64,000 nt of DNA from CAZMZW01 sp963802275 (GTDB taxonomy: Bacteria; Chloroflexota; Anaerolineae; Anaerolineales; Anaerolineaceae), in contig CAWDIB010000004.1 in assembly GCA_963802275.1 (NCBI GenBank), positions 1,240,001 through 1,304,000 of the forward strand, in the 5' to 3' direction. The position numbers and the translations under genes were made by a program. The notes below the pieces were generated by a model. That model did not search any database. It worked only from the letters and a program-made list of their open reading frames with translations, and was not told the DNA's origin. Shown piece after piece: positions 35,363 to 45,187 of this stretch. Within the stretch, counting starts at the first letter, position 1; the number at the start of each line of letters is the position of its first letter.

Positions 35363-37956
35363 TACCGGTTCGCCTGTCGTTGAAGGGTTTTTTGTCTTAC
35401 CAACAGGCAGCTGAATTGGATTTCAGCGGATTTGAACTGGCCTGTATTTCCGGCGCGAACGGGGCCGGCAAATCAAGCCTGCTGGACGCCATCACCTGGG
35501 CGGTGTTTGGACGGGCGCGTAAAAGAGAAGACGATGCCCTGATCAACAGCGACAGTACGTCGACTGAAGTGACTTTTGAATTCACCTACGAAAATGACCG
35601 CTATCTCATCCGGCGCAGCAAGGTGCGCAACAAAACCACTACGCTGGAATTTCAACTGCTCAACCCGAAAAATGAATGGGTCAACCTCAGCGAGCATTCC
35701 CTGCGCGAAACCGAAAAACGCATCGAGCAGACCCTGCGCATGGATTACGACACCTTTATTAATACCTGCTTTTTTTTGCAGGGCAAAGCCGATCAGTTTG
35801 CCCAGCAGCCGGCTGGCAAGCGCAAGGAGATCTTAAGCAGCATCCTTAACCTGGAAAAATGGGAGGAATACCGCTTGGCAGCTGCTTCACAACGCCGCCA
35901 GGTTGAAAATGAAATCACTTCCCTTAACGCCTGGTTGGGAGAGATCGAGAATGAGCTGGCGCTTGAGCAAGAGCGCCGGGTACGGTTGAAGCAAACCAAT
36001 CGGGATCTGGAAGTGAAATCAGCTTTGCGAAAGGAAAAAGAAAACCTGCTCGAAAATGCCAGGCGCCAATCTGACCTGCTTAAAGAGCAGGAGAAATTGC
36101 TCACCGCCCAGCGTGAACACTTGCGGGATATGGAACGACAAAAAGAAGAAAGCCGGCAACTGCTCCAATCCCGCAGCGATGAATTGGATTCCTACGCACA
36201 GATACTGGTAAATGAAAAAACCATTCTGGAAGATTACACAGCATTTATCAGGCTGCGCCAGGAAATGGAACGACTGAATCAGTTGGCGGCCGGTTTTTTC
36301 AACCTGGATCAGCAGCGGGTGGAACAGGAAAATGTCATTGCCATGGAAAAGACCCGGCTCGAAGCAGCCAGGCAAAACCTGCTGGAACAGCAGGAAAAAG
36401 CCAATTTGATGCGTGAAAAAAGCAAAATCCTTCAGCAAAAAATGGTCTCGCTCGATGGCGAAATTAAAAGTTTGGAAACCGTCATCCAGACAAAAGCAGA
36501 GACACAGGCAGCCATCCAAAAATATCAGCAATCGCAGGCTGATCTTCAGGCAGAGAACAAGCGGCTGCGCTCCGAAATGAATGAATTGAACTCGCATATT
36601 CAACAATTGCGCTCTGCCAAAGCCAACTGCCCCTTATGTGACCGGGAGCTGACCGATGAGCACCGTTCCAGCCTGTTGGCCGGATTTGAAATGGAAGGCA
36701 AAAAACATGGCGACCAATTCCGCCAAAACGAAGCATCCATAAATGACTACAACCAGCAAATCAATCAGGCCAGGGAAAAATTCACCCAAATGGAAAAAAG
36801 CGAAGAACAGTTGAGTCTCCTGACCAGGAACCGTGCTGTTCTTGAAGCCGAAATGCAATCTGCAGCTGGCGAAGTTGAAAAATGGCAAAACTCCGGACAG
36901 CCGCAGCTAAAGGAACTACAGGACCGGTTGGAAAAAGCGTGGTTTGCACCAGAGGCACAAAAGCGCCTAAAGGAAATCATGAGCAAACTCGCTTCCCTTG
37001 GATATGACCGCCAGCAGCATGAGCAAGTCCGGCAAAAGGAATTGGTAGCGCGGGAATGCGAAGAGCGCATGCGAACATTGGAAAAGGCACATGCCTCATC
37101 CCAGCCCTTGCAGCGTGAAATGGATTCCATCCGCAAACGGCTGTCCGATCTTGATGATAAAATGCGCCAACAGGAAGAGTTGATCAAGCAGGCCAGCCTG
37201 CAATTCACTCAAAGCACCGCCGGACTGCCTGACCTGGTTCAAATGGAAAATGAACTCAATGGCATCCGCAATGAAGAAAATGAACTGCGCATGGAAGCCG
37301 GGCGGGCGGAACAGGAAGTGGCTGTCCTGTCCAGCCTGAAAACAAAAAAAGATGATCTGATGGCCAAAAAACAGGAAAAGGCACGCCTGGTCTCCCGCCT
37401 GGAAATGTTGGAAAGAGCGTTCGGTAGGAATGGCGTTCCGGCATTATTAATTGAACAAGCCCTGCCGGAAATTGAAGCGAGCGCCAACCGCATTCTTGAT
37501 CAATTGAGCAAGGGCAACATGTCGTTAACCTTTGCCACCCAGCGGGAAAGAAAGAATAAAAAGGAAGAAGGAGTTATTCAAACCCTGGATATTCTGCTCA
37601 CCGATGCATCCGGTACCCGCGAGTATGAATTATTTTCCGGCGGGGAAGCGTTTCGCATTAATTTTGCCATCCGCCTGGCACTTTCACAGGCGTTGGCAAA
37701 ACGGTCGGGGGCGCGTTTGCAGACACTGGTCATTGACGAGGGGTTTGGCAGCCAGGATGCCGATGGAAGGCAGCGGCTGATTGAAGCGATCAACCAGGTG
37801 ATGCAGACCGATTCACAACCGGAAGGTGACAATCCTGTTTCAGACATCCGCAAGATCCTGGTCATCACCCATTTGGACGAATTGAAGGACGCCTTCCCGG
37901 CGCGTATCGAAGTGGAGAAGACAGATAAAGGATCTGCTTTACAGGTGCTGATTTAA
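35359..37956 (+). CDS. sbcC: DNA repair ATPase SbcC/Rad50
   Basis: An 865-residue SMC-like ATPase. Walker A 'GANGAGKS' is at 33-40. Two long coiled coils flank a zinc hook (CPLC, 424-427) that joins two molecules. The C-terminal lobe has the ABC signature 'ELFSGGEAFRINFAIRLALSQAL' and Walker B 'TLVIDEGFGSQD' near 789. It clamps DNA for SbcD. It overlaps sbcD by 4 bases and the next glycosyltransferase by 1 base (TAATG). Confidence 0.95.
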   Translation: MIPVRLSLKGFLSYQQAAELDFSGFELACISGANGAGKSSLLDAITWAVFGRARKREDDALINSDSTSTEVTFEFTYENDRYLIRRSKVRNKTTTLEFQLLNPKNEWVNLSEHSLRETEKRIEQTLRMDYDTFINTCFFLQGKADQFAQQPAGKRKEILSSILNLEKWEEYRLAAASQRRQVENEITSLNAWLGEIENELALEQERRVRLKQTNRDLEVKSALRKEKENLLENARRQSDLLKEQEKLLTAQREHLRDMERQKEESRQLLQSRSDELDSYAQILVNEKTILEDYTAFIRLRQEMERLNQLAAGFFNLDQQRVEQENVIAMEKTRLEAARQNLLEQQEKANLMREKSKILQQKMVSLDGEIKSLETVIQTKAETQAAIQKYQQSQADLQAENKRLRSEMNELNSHIQQLRSAKANCPLCDRELTDEHRSSLLAGFEMEGKKHGDQFRQNEASINDYNQQINQAREKFTQMEKSEEQLSLLTRNRAVLEAEMQSAAGEVEKWQNSGQPQLKELQDRLEKAWFAPEAQKRLKEIMSKLASLGYDRQQHEQVRQKELVARECEERMRTLEKAHASSQPLQREMDSIRKRLSDLDDKMRQQEELIKQASLQFTQSTAGLPDLVQMENELNGIRNEENELRMEAGRAEQEVAVLSSLKTKKDDLMAKKQEKARLVSRLEMLERAFGRNGVPALLIEQALPEIEASANRILDQLSKGNMSLTFATQRERKNKKEEGVIQTLDILLTDASGTREYELFSGGEAFRINFAIRLALSQALAKRSGARLQTLVIDEGFGSQDADGRQRLIEAINQVMQTDSQPEGDNPVSDIRKILVITHLDELKDAFPARIEVEKTDKGSALQVLI

Positions 37957-39071
37957 TGGAAAAAATAACTGCCCCATTGGCCATCCAGCAGCGCGTACTG
38001 CCCTCCTACCGCATCCCTTTTTTTGATGCGCTGGCGGCTGAATGCAGTCAGGGACTCCACCTGATTGCCGGTCATTCGAGACCTGAGGAATCCATTGAGA
38101 GTCAAGTCCTGCCCGTAAAGACATCCTTCACCCGTACCGAAAACATTCATCTGCTTCGAGGAAGATGGTACTTGTGCTGGCAAAAAGGTTTAATTTCCTG
38201 GCTGGAGGGAATTCATCCCGAAGCATTGATCATGGAGGCCAACCCCCGCTACCTCAGTTCTTATAGTGCCATCCGCTGGATGAAATCCCGGGGAAAATTC
38301 GTGCTCGGCTGGGGGCTGGGATCATCGGCAGGAGCAGGCAGCTGGGCATGGTTAAGAACAGGCGGGCGGCAAAAATTCATCCGCCAATTCGACGCTCTGA
38401 TCACCTACAGCCGCAAAGGAGCGGAGGAATATGCCCGCCTTGGGTTTCCACCGGAGAGGATTTTCACCGCCCCCAACGCAGCCGTATCAAGGCCACTGCA
38501 GTCAGCCCCGAACCGACCAGATCAATTCATCGCCGACCGGGCGGTGGTGCTGTTTGTCGGCCGGCTGCAAAACCGCAAACGGGTGGACGAACTCATTCGC
38601 GCCTGTGCAGCATTACCGGATGAATTACAGCCCATTCTTTGGGTCGTCGGGGATGGGCCCATGCGCCTTGAATTGGAAGCGCTGGCGAAGGAGACCTACC
38701 CGCGGTCAAGGTTCTTCGGTGCCATGCATGGCGCTGACTTGGACCGCCAGTTTGCTCGCGCCGATTTATTCGTCCTGCCAGGTACTGGCGGCTTGGCAGT
38801 TCAGCAGGCGATGTCCTTCGGTCTGCCGGTCATTGTCGGACAGGCGGACGGAACACAAGCCGACCTGGTGCGGCCGGAAAACGGCTGGAGTCTGCTGGCC
38901 GGCAGCTCCGAAACCCTTGTTGAAGCGTTGCAGCAGGCACTTTCAGATGTCAGCCGATTGCGGAAAATGGGCATGGAATCCTACCGCATAGTCAAGGATG
39001 AAATCAACCTGGAAACCATGGTGCAGGCATTCGTCCGTGCGGTCAATTCGGTGGCGGGGAGGGCGGCATGA
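37956..39071 (+). CDS. Glycosyltransferase family 4 (GT-B fold)
   Basis: A 371-residue GT-B enzyme. The C-terminal domain has 'VLFVGRLQNRKRVDELIRACAAL', 'LWVVGDGPMRLELEALAKE' and the donor-binding 'VLPGTGGLAVQQAMSFGLPVIVGQADG', with the EX7E position altered (GLAVQQAM), as in some diverged GT4 members. It probably adds a sugar to a surface glycan or lipid. It overlaps sbcC by one base and the next glycosyltransferase by 4 bases. Confidence 0.88.
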   Translation: MEKITAPLAIQQRVLPSYRIPFFDALAAECSQGLHLIAGHSRPEESIESQVLPVKTSFTRTENIHLLRGRWYLCWQKGLISWLEGIHPEALIMEANPRYLSSYSAIRWMKSRGKFVLGWGLGSSAGAGSWAWLRTGGRQKFIRQFDALITYSRKGAEEYARLGFPPERIFTAPNAAVSRPLQSAPNRPDQFIADRAVVLFVGRLQNRKRVDELIRACAALPDELQPILWVVGDGPMRLELEALAKETYPRSRFFGAMHGADLDRQFARADLFVLPGTGGLAVQQAMSFGLPVIVGQADGTQADLVRPENGWSLLAGSSETLVEALQQALSDVSRLRKMGMESYRIVKDEINLETMVQAFVRAVNSVAGRAA

Positions 39072-40273
39072 AACTGTTGCTGATTGCCGATGGCCGCAGC
39101 CCCATCACGCTGCGCTGGCTGAAAGCCATCCAGCCGCTGGGTTATGAAATTCACCTGGTTTCATCCTTCCCCTGCCCGCCCATTGAACAGGTGCAGCTGG
39201 CAGCGGTCTTGCCGGTCGCCTTTGCCTCAATGGCTGGCAGCCAGGTGGGCAGGGTTGCTCAACCCGAACAAAAAACCAGACGCAAACTGGCGCACTGGCG
39301 CCCTCTCCTGCAAAAAGCGCGCTACACACTTGGCCCGCTCACCCTACCTTTTTTTACGCGGCAATTTGAGGAAATTATTTTGCATATCAAACCCGATGTG
39401 GTACATGCCCTGCGCATCCCCTTTGAGGGCATGCTGGCAGCCGTGTTGCCGCAAGGTATCCCTTTGCTTCTCTCCACCTGGGGCAACGACCTGACCCTGC
39501 ATGCCCATGGTTCGTGGCTGATGAAACAGCTGACGCGCAAGGCGCTTGGCCGGGCGGATGGTTTGTTCTCCGACACGCGGCGGGATGTTCAACTGGCCAA
39601 AGAGTGGGGATTAAGAGCTGATTGCCCAACCATCACCATCCCGGGAAACGGCGGATTAGACCTGGATGTAATCCGGAAAATGCAGCAAAAGCCTCCAGAC
39701 ATCCCAGGCTATTTGCTCAAACGCTCACCTATCATTATCAATCCGCGCGGTTTCCGCCCGGGTAGTGTCCATCAGGATGTCTTTTTTCAATGCCTGCCTG
39801 AAGTGCTGCGCGAATTCCCCCATGCGCTTGTCATTTGCACCGCCATGCAAGGGCAGCCTGAGGCAGAGCAACAGGTGAAAGTGCTGGGGCTCGAACACAA
39901 TGCCCAACTGCTGCCCTATGTAAGCCAGCCGGAATTATGGAACCTCTACCGGCAGTCCCAGGTGTATGTCTCCCTATCCAGCCATGATGGCACCCCCAAC
40001 ACCCTGTTGGAAGCCATGGCGTTTGGCTGCCTGCCGGTTTGCGGGGATATCGAATCCATCCGCGAATGGATCACCGATAAGCAAAACGGGCTGCTGGTCG
40101 ACCCGCTGGATGCCCGCGCTGCTGCCCAGGCGCTCATCACCGCCTGCCGAGATCAAGGTTTGAGAAAAAAAGCGGCGATTCAAAATCAAAGGATTATTTG
40201 CGAAAGGGCGGACGTGCGGGTCAATCGGATGTTGATTAAATCCTTTTATCAGCAATTCATTACGGAGAAATAA
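39068..40273 (+). CDS. Glycosyltransferase family 4
   Basis: A 401-residue GT-B glycosyltransferase. 'MKLLLIADGRSPITLRWLKAI' starts the acceptor domain. The donor domain has 'QVYVSLSSHDGTPNTLLEAMAFGCLPVCGDIESIREWI', the GT4 EX7E-type motif with Glu near 315. It probably works with the preceding glycosyltransferase on an envelope glycan. It overlaps the next small ORF by one base (TAATG). Confidence 0.92.
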   Translation: MKLLLIADGRSPITLRWLKAIQPLGYEIHLVSSFPCPPIEQVQLAAVLPVAFASMAGSQVGRVAQPEQKTRRKLAHWRPLLQKARYTLGPLTLPFFTRQFEEIILHIKPDVVHALRIPFEGMLAAVLPQGIPLLLSTWGNDLTLHAHGSWLMKQLTRKALGRADGLFSDTRRDVQLAKEWGLRADCPTITIPGNGGLDLDVIRKMQQKPPDIPGYLLKRSPIIINPRGFRPGSVHQDVFFQCLPEVLREFPHALVICTAMQGQPEAEQQVKVLGLEHNAQLLPYVSQPELWNLYRQSQVYVSLSSHDGTPNTLLEAMAFGCLPVCGDIESIREWITDKQNGLLVDPLDARAAAQALITACRDQGLRKKAAIQNQRIICERADVRVNRMLIKSFYQQFITEK

Positions 40274-40482
40274 TGGCGGACCAGCTTTCTTCGGGGGATT
40301 TTGTGACCTTTGTCAAACAGGGCGGCATCCCGGTGCGGTTGGTGCGTTATGGCGGCACTTATGTGCGCATCCTGCCATATGGCGGCAAGGCAGTCAGCGT
40401 GGATAAGTACGAAGGCATCCCAATCACGGTGGATCGTGAAGACCTGCTGTCGGAAGATATTAAAGAGATGATGGGATATTAA
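40273..40482 (+). CDS. Conserved small protein of unknown function
   Basis: A 69-residue soluble protein with a beta-rich, barrel-like pattern ('GDFVTFVKQGGIPVRLVRYGGTYVRILPYGGKAV') and an acidic C-terminus. It starts within one base of the preceding stop (TAATG), so it is translated with the glycosyltransferases. No family was recognised. The tight coupling and the regular strand pattern argue that it is real. Confidence 0.6.
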   Translation: MADQLSSGDFVTFVKQGGIPVRLVRYGGTYVRILPYGGKAVSVDKYEGIPITVDREDLLSEDIKEMMGY

Positions 40483-40519
40483 TTCAATCAAGTGGGAAAT
40501 GAAAACCTGAAAATGGTTT

Positions 40520-41122
40520 TCAGCCCGCCAACTGTTTGAGCATCTGCAAAGTGGTGGAATTATCTTTGAATAAAATGCTGTGAATGTCGAGTGCTCTGGC
40601 GCTGATAACATTCTTTTCCGAATCATCCACAAATACCACTTCGTCCGGTTCCAACGCCATTTTTTCAAGGGTCAGATGGAAAATGGGCGCATCGGGCTTG
40701 AGCAATTTGACCTCGCTGGAAATGACCGAGATATCAAAGAGATCAATGATCTTCCATTTGTTTGTCATCAATGAACGCAGCAGACTGGAAAAATTGCTGC
40801 AAAGGCCCATCTTGAAGCGGGCGCGGGATTGGCGGATGTAATCGATCAGTTCTTGATTAAGCTCAAAAAGATCAAAGAAGTAGTGGTTAAAAATGCGCAT
40901 GGCATCCTGTTCCTTCAGTTTCTGCTCGCTGATGATGCGCTGATAGAATTCAACCTCGCTCTCTTCACCCAGGTCCAGTTTCCGGTTTCCTTCCCCGTCC
41001 AGATATTTGGCAAATTCACGCGGGTCCACACCCAATTCCCCGGCAATGAAGGCATGCGGGTCGGGCACGCGCGGTTTCAGCAGAACCCCGCTGAAATCCC
41101 AGATGATGCCTTTAATGGCCAT
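40520..41122 (-). CDS. HAD-superfamily hydrolase
   Basis: A 200-residue protein from the ATG at 41122, chosen over the upstream Met at 41155 because a GGAG ribosome binding site sits 6 bases before it and the HAD motif begins soon after. Motif I is 'IIWDFSGVLL', with the nucleophile Asp but Ser at the usual second acidic position, as in the epoxide-hydrolase-like HAD subgroup (DFGGV). Motif II ('LCSNFS'), Lys ('KLLKPDAPIF') and motif III ('VVFVDDSEKNV') are present. Phosphatase activity is likely; the substrate is unknown. It overlaps the upstream histidine phosphatase stop by about 11 bases. Confidence 0.88.
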   Translation of the reverse strand: MAIKGIIWDFSGVLLKPRVPDPHAFIAGELGVDPREFAKYLDGEGNRKLDLGEESEVEFYQRIISEQKLKEQDAMRIFNHYFFDLFELNQELIDYIRQSRARFKMGLCSNFSSLLRSLMTNKWKIIDLFDISVISSEVKLLKPDAPIFHLTLEKMALEPDEVVFVDDSEKNVISARALDIHSILFKDNSTTLQMLKQLAG

Positions 41123-41744
41123 GACCGCTCCATTCACCCAAATGGGAAACATCATTGGTTTTTACCAGCACGGGTTGTCCATCCTTGACCTCCACCGTGG
41201 TCAGGCTGCAGGCTCCCACATCAAAAAAGCCATCCGGCATCTGATCTGACGATTTGAAAATTTCCTGGATGAAAATATTGATGAAAAAACCATGGCTGAT
41301 GACCAGGTTTGTCCCTTCCAGCTGCAAGTCAAGCAGATGCTGCCAGACGTTGGCAGCCCTGTGGCGGATATGCGGAAGAGTCTCCCCGGTGAGACCCGCC
41401 AGGGTCAGGCGTGCCAATGATCTGAATTTTTCATAAAGAGAGGAGCCTCTACGCGGTGGTCCAAAATAGCGCTGTCCTTCCAGGCAGCCAAAATTGTATT
41501 CGCGCAAATCCTCCAATATGACGGGTTCCAGGCCGAGCGGTTTGCAGATGATATCAGCCGTTTCCTTGGTCCTGCCCAGCGGACTGCAAAAACAACAATT
41601 GATCTGGCGGTGGCTGAGCAAGCGGGCGGTCATTTCTGCCTGTTTACGCCCGCGCGCACTTAAACGGCTGTCAGAGGAGCCCTGCAGCAAGCCCTGTTCA
41701 ATGCCTTCCGTGCTTCCGTGTCGTATGATGGTAAAAGAGATCAT
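41112..41744 (-). CDS. Histidine phosphatase family protein (phosphoglycerate mutase-like)
   Basis: A 210-residue protein with the catalytic 'IIRHGSTEGIEQG' at residues 6-18 (phosphorylated His in RHG), the partner Glu in 'LREYNFGCLEG' near residue 82 and the second His in 'NLVISHGFFI' near 148. It fits broad-specificity phosphatases such as GpmB/CobC-like enzymes. It is upstream of the HAD gene on the same strand, making a two-phosphatase pair. The substrate is unknown. Confidence 0.9.
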   Translation of the reverse strand: MISFTIIRHGSTEGIEQGLLQGSSDSRLSARGRKQAEMTARLLSHRQINCCFCSPLGRTKETADIICKPLGLEPVILEDLREYNFGCLEGQRYFGPPRRGSSLYEKFRSLARLTLAGLTGETLPHIRHRAANVWQHLLDLQLEGTNLVISHGFFINIFIQEIFKSSDQMPDGFFDVGACSLTTVEVKDGQPVLVKTNDVSHLGEWSGHGH

Positions 41745-41845
41745 CTTCCAATATCCCGGTTTTTCAGCCAGTGATTATACCGTTTGCTCGCGGATTGGCG
41801 GCAATAATTAAGATTAAAATATCCTTACACATGGAAGTCTGTCTT

Positions 41846-41874
41846 TTGACTTGCCTCATTCTCTCGGCTATACT
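41846..41874 (+). promoter_or_regulatory. Strong sigma-70 promoter for the pruA-CoA transferase operon
   Basis: TTGACT (41846-41851) and TATACT (41869-41874) are exactly 17 bases apart. A GGAGG ribosome binding site (41898-41902) and the ATG at 41910 follow, giving a short leader of about 30 bases. Confidence 0.8.
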
Positions 41875-41909
41875 AAAAAATACGTAATATCCAAATTGGA
41901 GGTGTTTTC

Positions 41910-43496
41910 ATGCCTGAATCTGCATTCAAGCTCACCTATGCCACCATGTTTGCCCCTCCCCCTGAACTGCATACCCGTTTTGAAGACGCCATGCAATCGC
42001 TCAAAAGTTCGCTGGGTAGGGAACATGCCATGCTGATAAACGGCAAGGATGTTCTGGCAGCTCAAAAATTCGAGGACCGCTTCCCGGCCAACACCAAAAC
42101 TGTGCTGGGTGTTTTTCAAGCCGGCAACGAACAGGATGCCCAAAATGCCCTGTCAGCCGCCCGGCAGGCCTTTCCCGCCTGGAGCCATTCTCCCTGGCAG
42201 GAAAGGGTGCGTTTGCTGCGCAAAGCCGCCGATTTGCTGGACGAGCGGTTGTTTGAGATCGGCGCCGTCGTTTCGATGGAAGTGGGCAAGAACCGTATGG
42301 AGGCGCTGGGGGATGTGGCCGAGACGGCTGACCTGATCCGCTATGCTTGTGACCAGATGGAAGCCAACCAGGGCTATGTGAAATTAATGGGCCGTGACCC
42401 CATTCCGGATTACAAGATCACCAACACTTCAATTCTGCGACCGTATGGCGTCTGGCTGGTCATCAGCCCGTTCAACTTTCCCTGTGCCCTGACTGGCGGG
42501 CCGTTGGGCGCTGCGCTGGTGGCTGGCAATACGGTAGTCTTTAAACCTGCCTCGGACACCCCGTGGACCTCTCGCAAGCTTGCGGAATGCCTGCGGGATG
42601 CCGGCTTGCCGGATGGCGTTTTCAATTATGTAACCGGTCCAGGACGAACACTTGGACAGACCCTGGTGGACAGCTCTGAAGTGGATGGGATCACCTTCAC
42701 CGGTTCCTTTGATGTGGGCATGAAGCTCTTCAGGGATTTCAACCAGCGCGGTTACGTCAAACCGACCATCCTGGAATTGGGCGGAAAGAACCCGGCCATC
42801 GTATCCCAAAATGCCAACCTTGAAGATGCAGCCGTGGGCATCGTCCGGTCCGCTTTCGGCCTGCAGGGACAAAAATGTTCCGCCTGTTCACGTGTATTTG
42901 TGGAAAAGCCCGCCTATCAAAAGCTGATCAGTCGTATGGTGGAACTGACCTCCAAACTGACCATCGGGGATCCCACCCTCAAGGATACTTTTCTGGGCCC
43001 GGTGATTAACCAGAAATCCTATGAGGATTTTCAGCATTACGTGAAGGAAATGAACGATGATGGCTGCCGTTTCCTGTCGGGCGGCAAGGTGCGGCAGGAT
43101 GGCAGCTATGCCGACGGTTATTTCTGCGAACCAACCATCGTGGTGGATTTGCCGCTTGAAAACCACTTGTGGAAGGATGAAATGTTCGTGCCCATCACCT
43201 GCGTGGCTGCCGTGGATTCACTGGATGAGGCCATGAAGCTGGCTAACAATGTTTCCTACGGCTTGACAGCCGGATTTTATGGCACACGACAGGAAGCAGA
43301 CTGGTTCTTTGACCACATCCAGGCCGGGGTGACCTATGCCAACCGTAAATCCGGCGCCACAACCGGCGCCTGGCCGGGTTTCCAGCCCTTTGGCGGTTGG
43401 AAAGGTTCCGGTTCCAGCGGTAAGAATGCCGGTGGTCTGTATTACCTGCCCCTTTACATGCACGAACAGATACACACCCTGTTTGAAAAAGCCTGA
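41910..43496 (+). CDS. pruA: 1-pyrroline-5-carboxylate dehydrogenase (L-glutamate gamma-semialdehyde dehydrogenase)
   Basis: A 528-residue NAD-dependent aldehyde dehydrogenase that oxidises glutamate semialdehyde to glutamate in proline and ornithine/arginine breakdown. The active-site Cys323 lies in 'GQKCSACSR', the form diagnostic of P5C dehydrogenases; 'LELGGKNPAIV' holds the catalytic Glu, and the NAD-binding 'FTGSFDVGMKLF' is present. No proline dehydrogenase (PutA N-terminal domain) is fused or nearby. It leads an operon with the two CoA transferase subunits, 15 bases downstream. Strong promoter and ribosome binding site. Confidence 0.92.
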   Translation: MPESAFKLTYATMFAPPPELHTRFEDAMQSLKSSLGREHAMLINGKDVLAAQKFEDRFPANTKTVLGVFQAGNEQDAQNALSAARQAFPAWSHSPWQERVRLLRKAADLLDERLFEIGAVVSMEVGKNRMEALGDVAETADLIRYACDQMEANQGYVKLMGRDPIPDYKITNTSILRPYGVWLVISPFNFPCALTGGPLGAALVAGNTVVFKPASDTPWTSRKLAECLRDAGLPDGVFNYVTGPGRTLGQTLVDSSEVDGITFTGSFDVGMKLFRDFNQRGYVKPTILELGGKNPAIVSQNANLEDAAVGIVRSAFGLQGQKCSACSRVFVEKPAYQKLISRMVELTSKLTIGDPTLKDTFLGPVINQKSYEDFQHYVKEMNDDGCRFLSGGKVRQDGSYADGYFCEPTIVVDLPLENHLWKDEMFVPITCVAAVDSLDEAMKLANNVSYGLTAGFYGTRQEADWFFDHIQAGVTYANRKSGATTGAWPGFQPFGGWKGSGSSGKNAGGLYYLPLYMHEQIHTLFEKA

Positions 43497-43511
43497 TACT
43501 TATTACGCATC

Positions 43512-44414
43512 ATGTCCAAACTGTGCAGCCTGAAAGAAGCCATCCAAGAATATGTTCACGATGGCGATTGCCTGTATGCTGCCGGATTCACCCACCTCAT
43601 CCCCTTTGCCGCCGGGCATGAGATCATCCGCCAGGGGCGTAAAGGAATGGTGCTGGCGCGTGCCACACCTGACCTGATCTATGACCAGATGGTCGCTGCC
43701 GGTTGTGGGCGGAAATTGATCTTTTCCTACCTGGGCAATCCCGGGGTTGGCTCGCTGCGCATCATCCGCCGCGAGATTGAGGCCGGCCGTCTTGAAATCG
43801 AAGAATATTCGCATTTCAGCATGATCTCCCGCCTGCACGCCGCAGCCTGCGGTCTGCCTTTCATGCCGATGAACCCCACGGCCGCAGGCAGCCTGGAGGC
43901 GGTCAATCCCAATTACCGGCGGGTGACCGATCCCTTTTCGGGGCAGGAAGTGGTGGTGGTACCCGCCTTGAAACCGGATGTGGCCATCATCCATGTCCAG
44001 CGGGCAGATGAGGAGGGCAATGCCCACATCTGGGGCATCCTTGGCGAACAGAAGGAAGCCGCCTTTGCCGCAAAGCATGTCATCCTCACCGCCGAGGAGA
44101 TCGTGGACAACCGCGTGATCAGTTCCGATCCCAACCGCACCATCATACCCGGCTTGATTGTCAACGCTGTCTGTCATGTGCCCTGGTGCGCCCACCCTTC
44201 CTATACGCAGGGTTATTACGACCGCGACAATGCCTTTTACCTTGCATGGGACAGGATCAGCTCATCTGAAGAGGATACAAAAAAATGGCTGGATGAGTGG
44301 GTCTATGGGCTCCAGGACAGAAATACCTATTGGCAAAAGCTCGGCAGGGAAACACACCAGCGTTTATCAGTCCGTGAACGGATGAGTGAACCAGTCAACT
44401 ACGGGGATTATTAA
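43512..44414 (+). CDS. CoA transferase subunit A (glutaconate CoA-transferase-like)
   Basis: A 300-residue alpha subunit of a family I CoA transferase. The N-terminal 'KLCSLKEAIQEYVHDGDCLYAAGFTHL' and 'VVPALKPDVAIIHVQRADEEGNAHIWG' motifs match GctA-like subunits. It partners the beta subunit encoded immediately after it (1-base overlap, TAATG). Next to pruA this suggests CoA activation of an amino-acid fermentation acid, for example a glutamate or arginine product; the exact acid is not known. Confidence 0.9.
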   Translation: MSKLCSLKEAIQEYVHDGDCLYAAGFTHLIPFAAGHEIIRQGRKGMVLARATPDLIYDQMVAAGCGRKLIFSYLGNPGVGSLRIIRREIEAGRLEIEEYSHFSMISRLHAAACGLPFMPMNPTAAGSLEAVNPNYRRVTDPFSGQEVVVVPALKPDVAIIHVQRADEEGNAHIWGILGEQKEAAFAAKHVILTAEEIVDNRVISSDPNRTIIPGLIVNAVCHVPWCAHPSYTQGYYDRDNAFYLAWDRISSSEEDTKKWLDEWVYGLQDRNTYWQKLGRETHQRLSVRERMSEPVNYGDY

Positions 44415-45187
44415 TGAATGCGGTTGAATTCACCCCGGCTGAGCTGATGATCGTCAATGCCGCCCGCCTGCTGAAAGATGGCGACCGCGTCTTTGTGGGT
44501 GTTGGCCAGCCCAACCTGGCTTGCAACCTGGCGCGCAGGACCCACGCCCCCAACCTGGTGATGATCTATGAAGCTGGAGTGGTGGGCGCAAAACCAGCCC
44601 GCCTGCCGCTTTCCATTGGCGATCCCACCCTGGTGAGCGGCGCCACCTCGGTGTGCAGCATGTACGAAATCTTCTCACTCTATTTGCAGCGCGGCAACGT
44701 AGATGTCGGTTTCCTTTCGGGTGCGCAAATTGACCAGTACGGCAACATCAATGCCACCGTGATTGGCGATTACCGGCAGCCCAAAGTGCGTTTACCCGGT
44801 TCCGGCGGTTCGATGGAAATCGCTGCCTGGGCGGAACGCATCTATATCCTTGCCCCGCATCAGAAACGCCGTTTTCCGCAACGGGTGGACTTCCGCACTT
44901 CAGCCGGATTTCTCTCCGGTAAAGCGGAAAGAACGGCCAGCCGGGTATGTGGTTCAGGACCGCAGGCGGTGGTGACTGACCTGGGCATCCTTCAGCCGGA
45001 CGAAAATGGGGAATTGATCCTTATTGCTTTGCACCCGGGTAAAAATGAGGAAGAAGCCCGCCAAAATACCGGCTGGGAGCTGAAGGTATCCAGAGAGTTA
45101 AAAACCACTTTGCCCCCCAGCCGTGAAGAGTTGCGCATTCTGCATGAGGAACTGGACCCTCAGGGCATCTACTTAAAAGCTGAATAA
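44414..45187 (+). CDS. CoA transferase subunit B (glutaconate CoA-transferase-like)
   Basis: A 257-residue beta subunit. The likely CoA-linked catalytic Glu53 lies in 'MIYEAGVVGAKP', at the same position as the active-site Glu54 of glutaconate CoA-transferase beta. 'GAQIDQYGNINAT' and 'GSGGSMEIAAWAERI' are family motifs. It overlaps subunit A by one base. A spacer of about 120 bases separates it from the UbiA gene. Confidence 0.9.
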   Translation: MNAVEFTPAELMIVNAARLLKDGDRVFVGVGQPNLACNLARRTHAPNLVMIYEAGVVGAKPARLPLSIGDPTLVSGATSVCSMYEIFSLYLQRGNVDVGFLSGAQIDQYGNINATVIGDYRQPKVRLPGSGGSMEIAAWAERIYILAPHQKRRFPQRVDFRTSAGFLSGKAERTASRVCGSGPQAVVTDLGILQPDENGELILIALHPGKNEEEARQNTGWELKVSRELKTTLPPSREELRILHEELDPQGIYLKAE

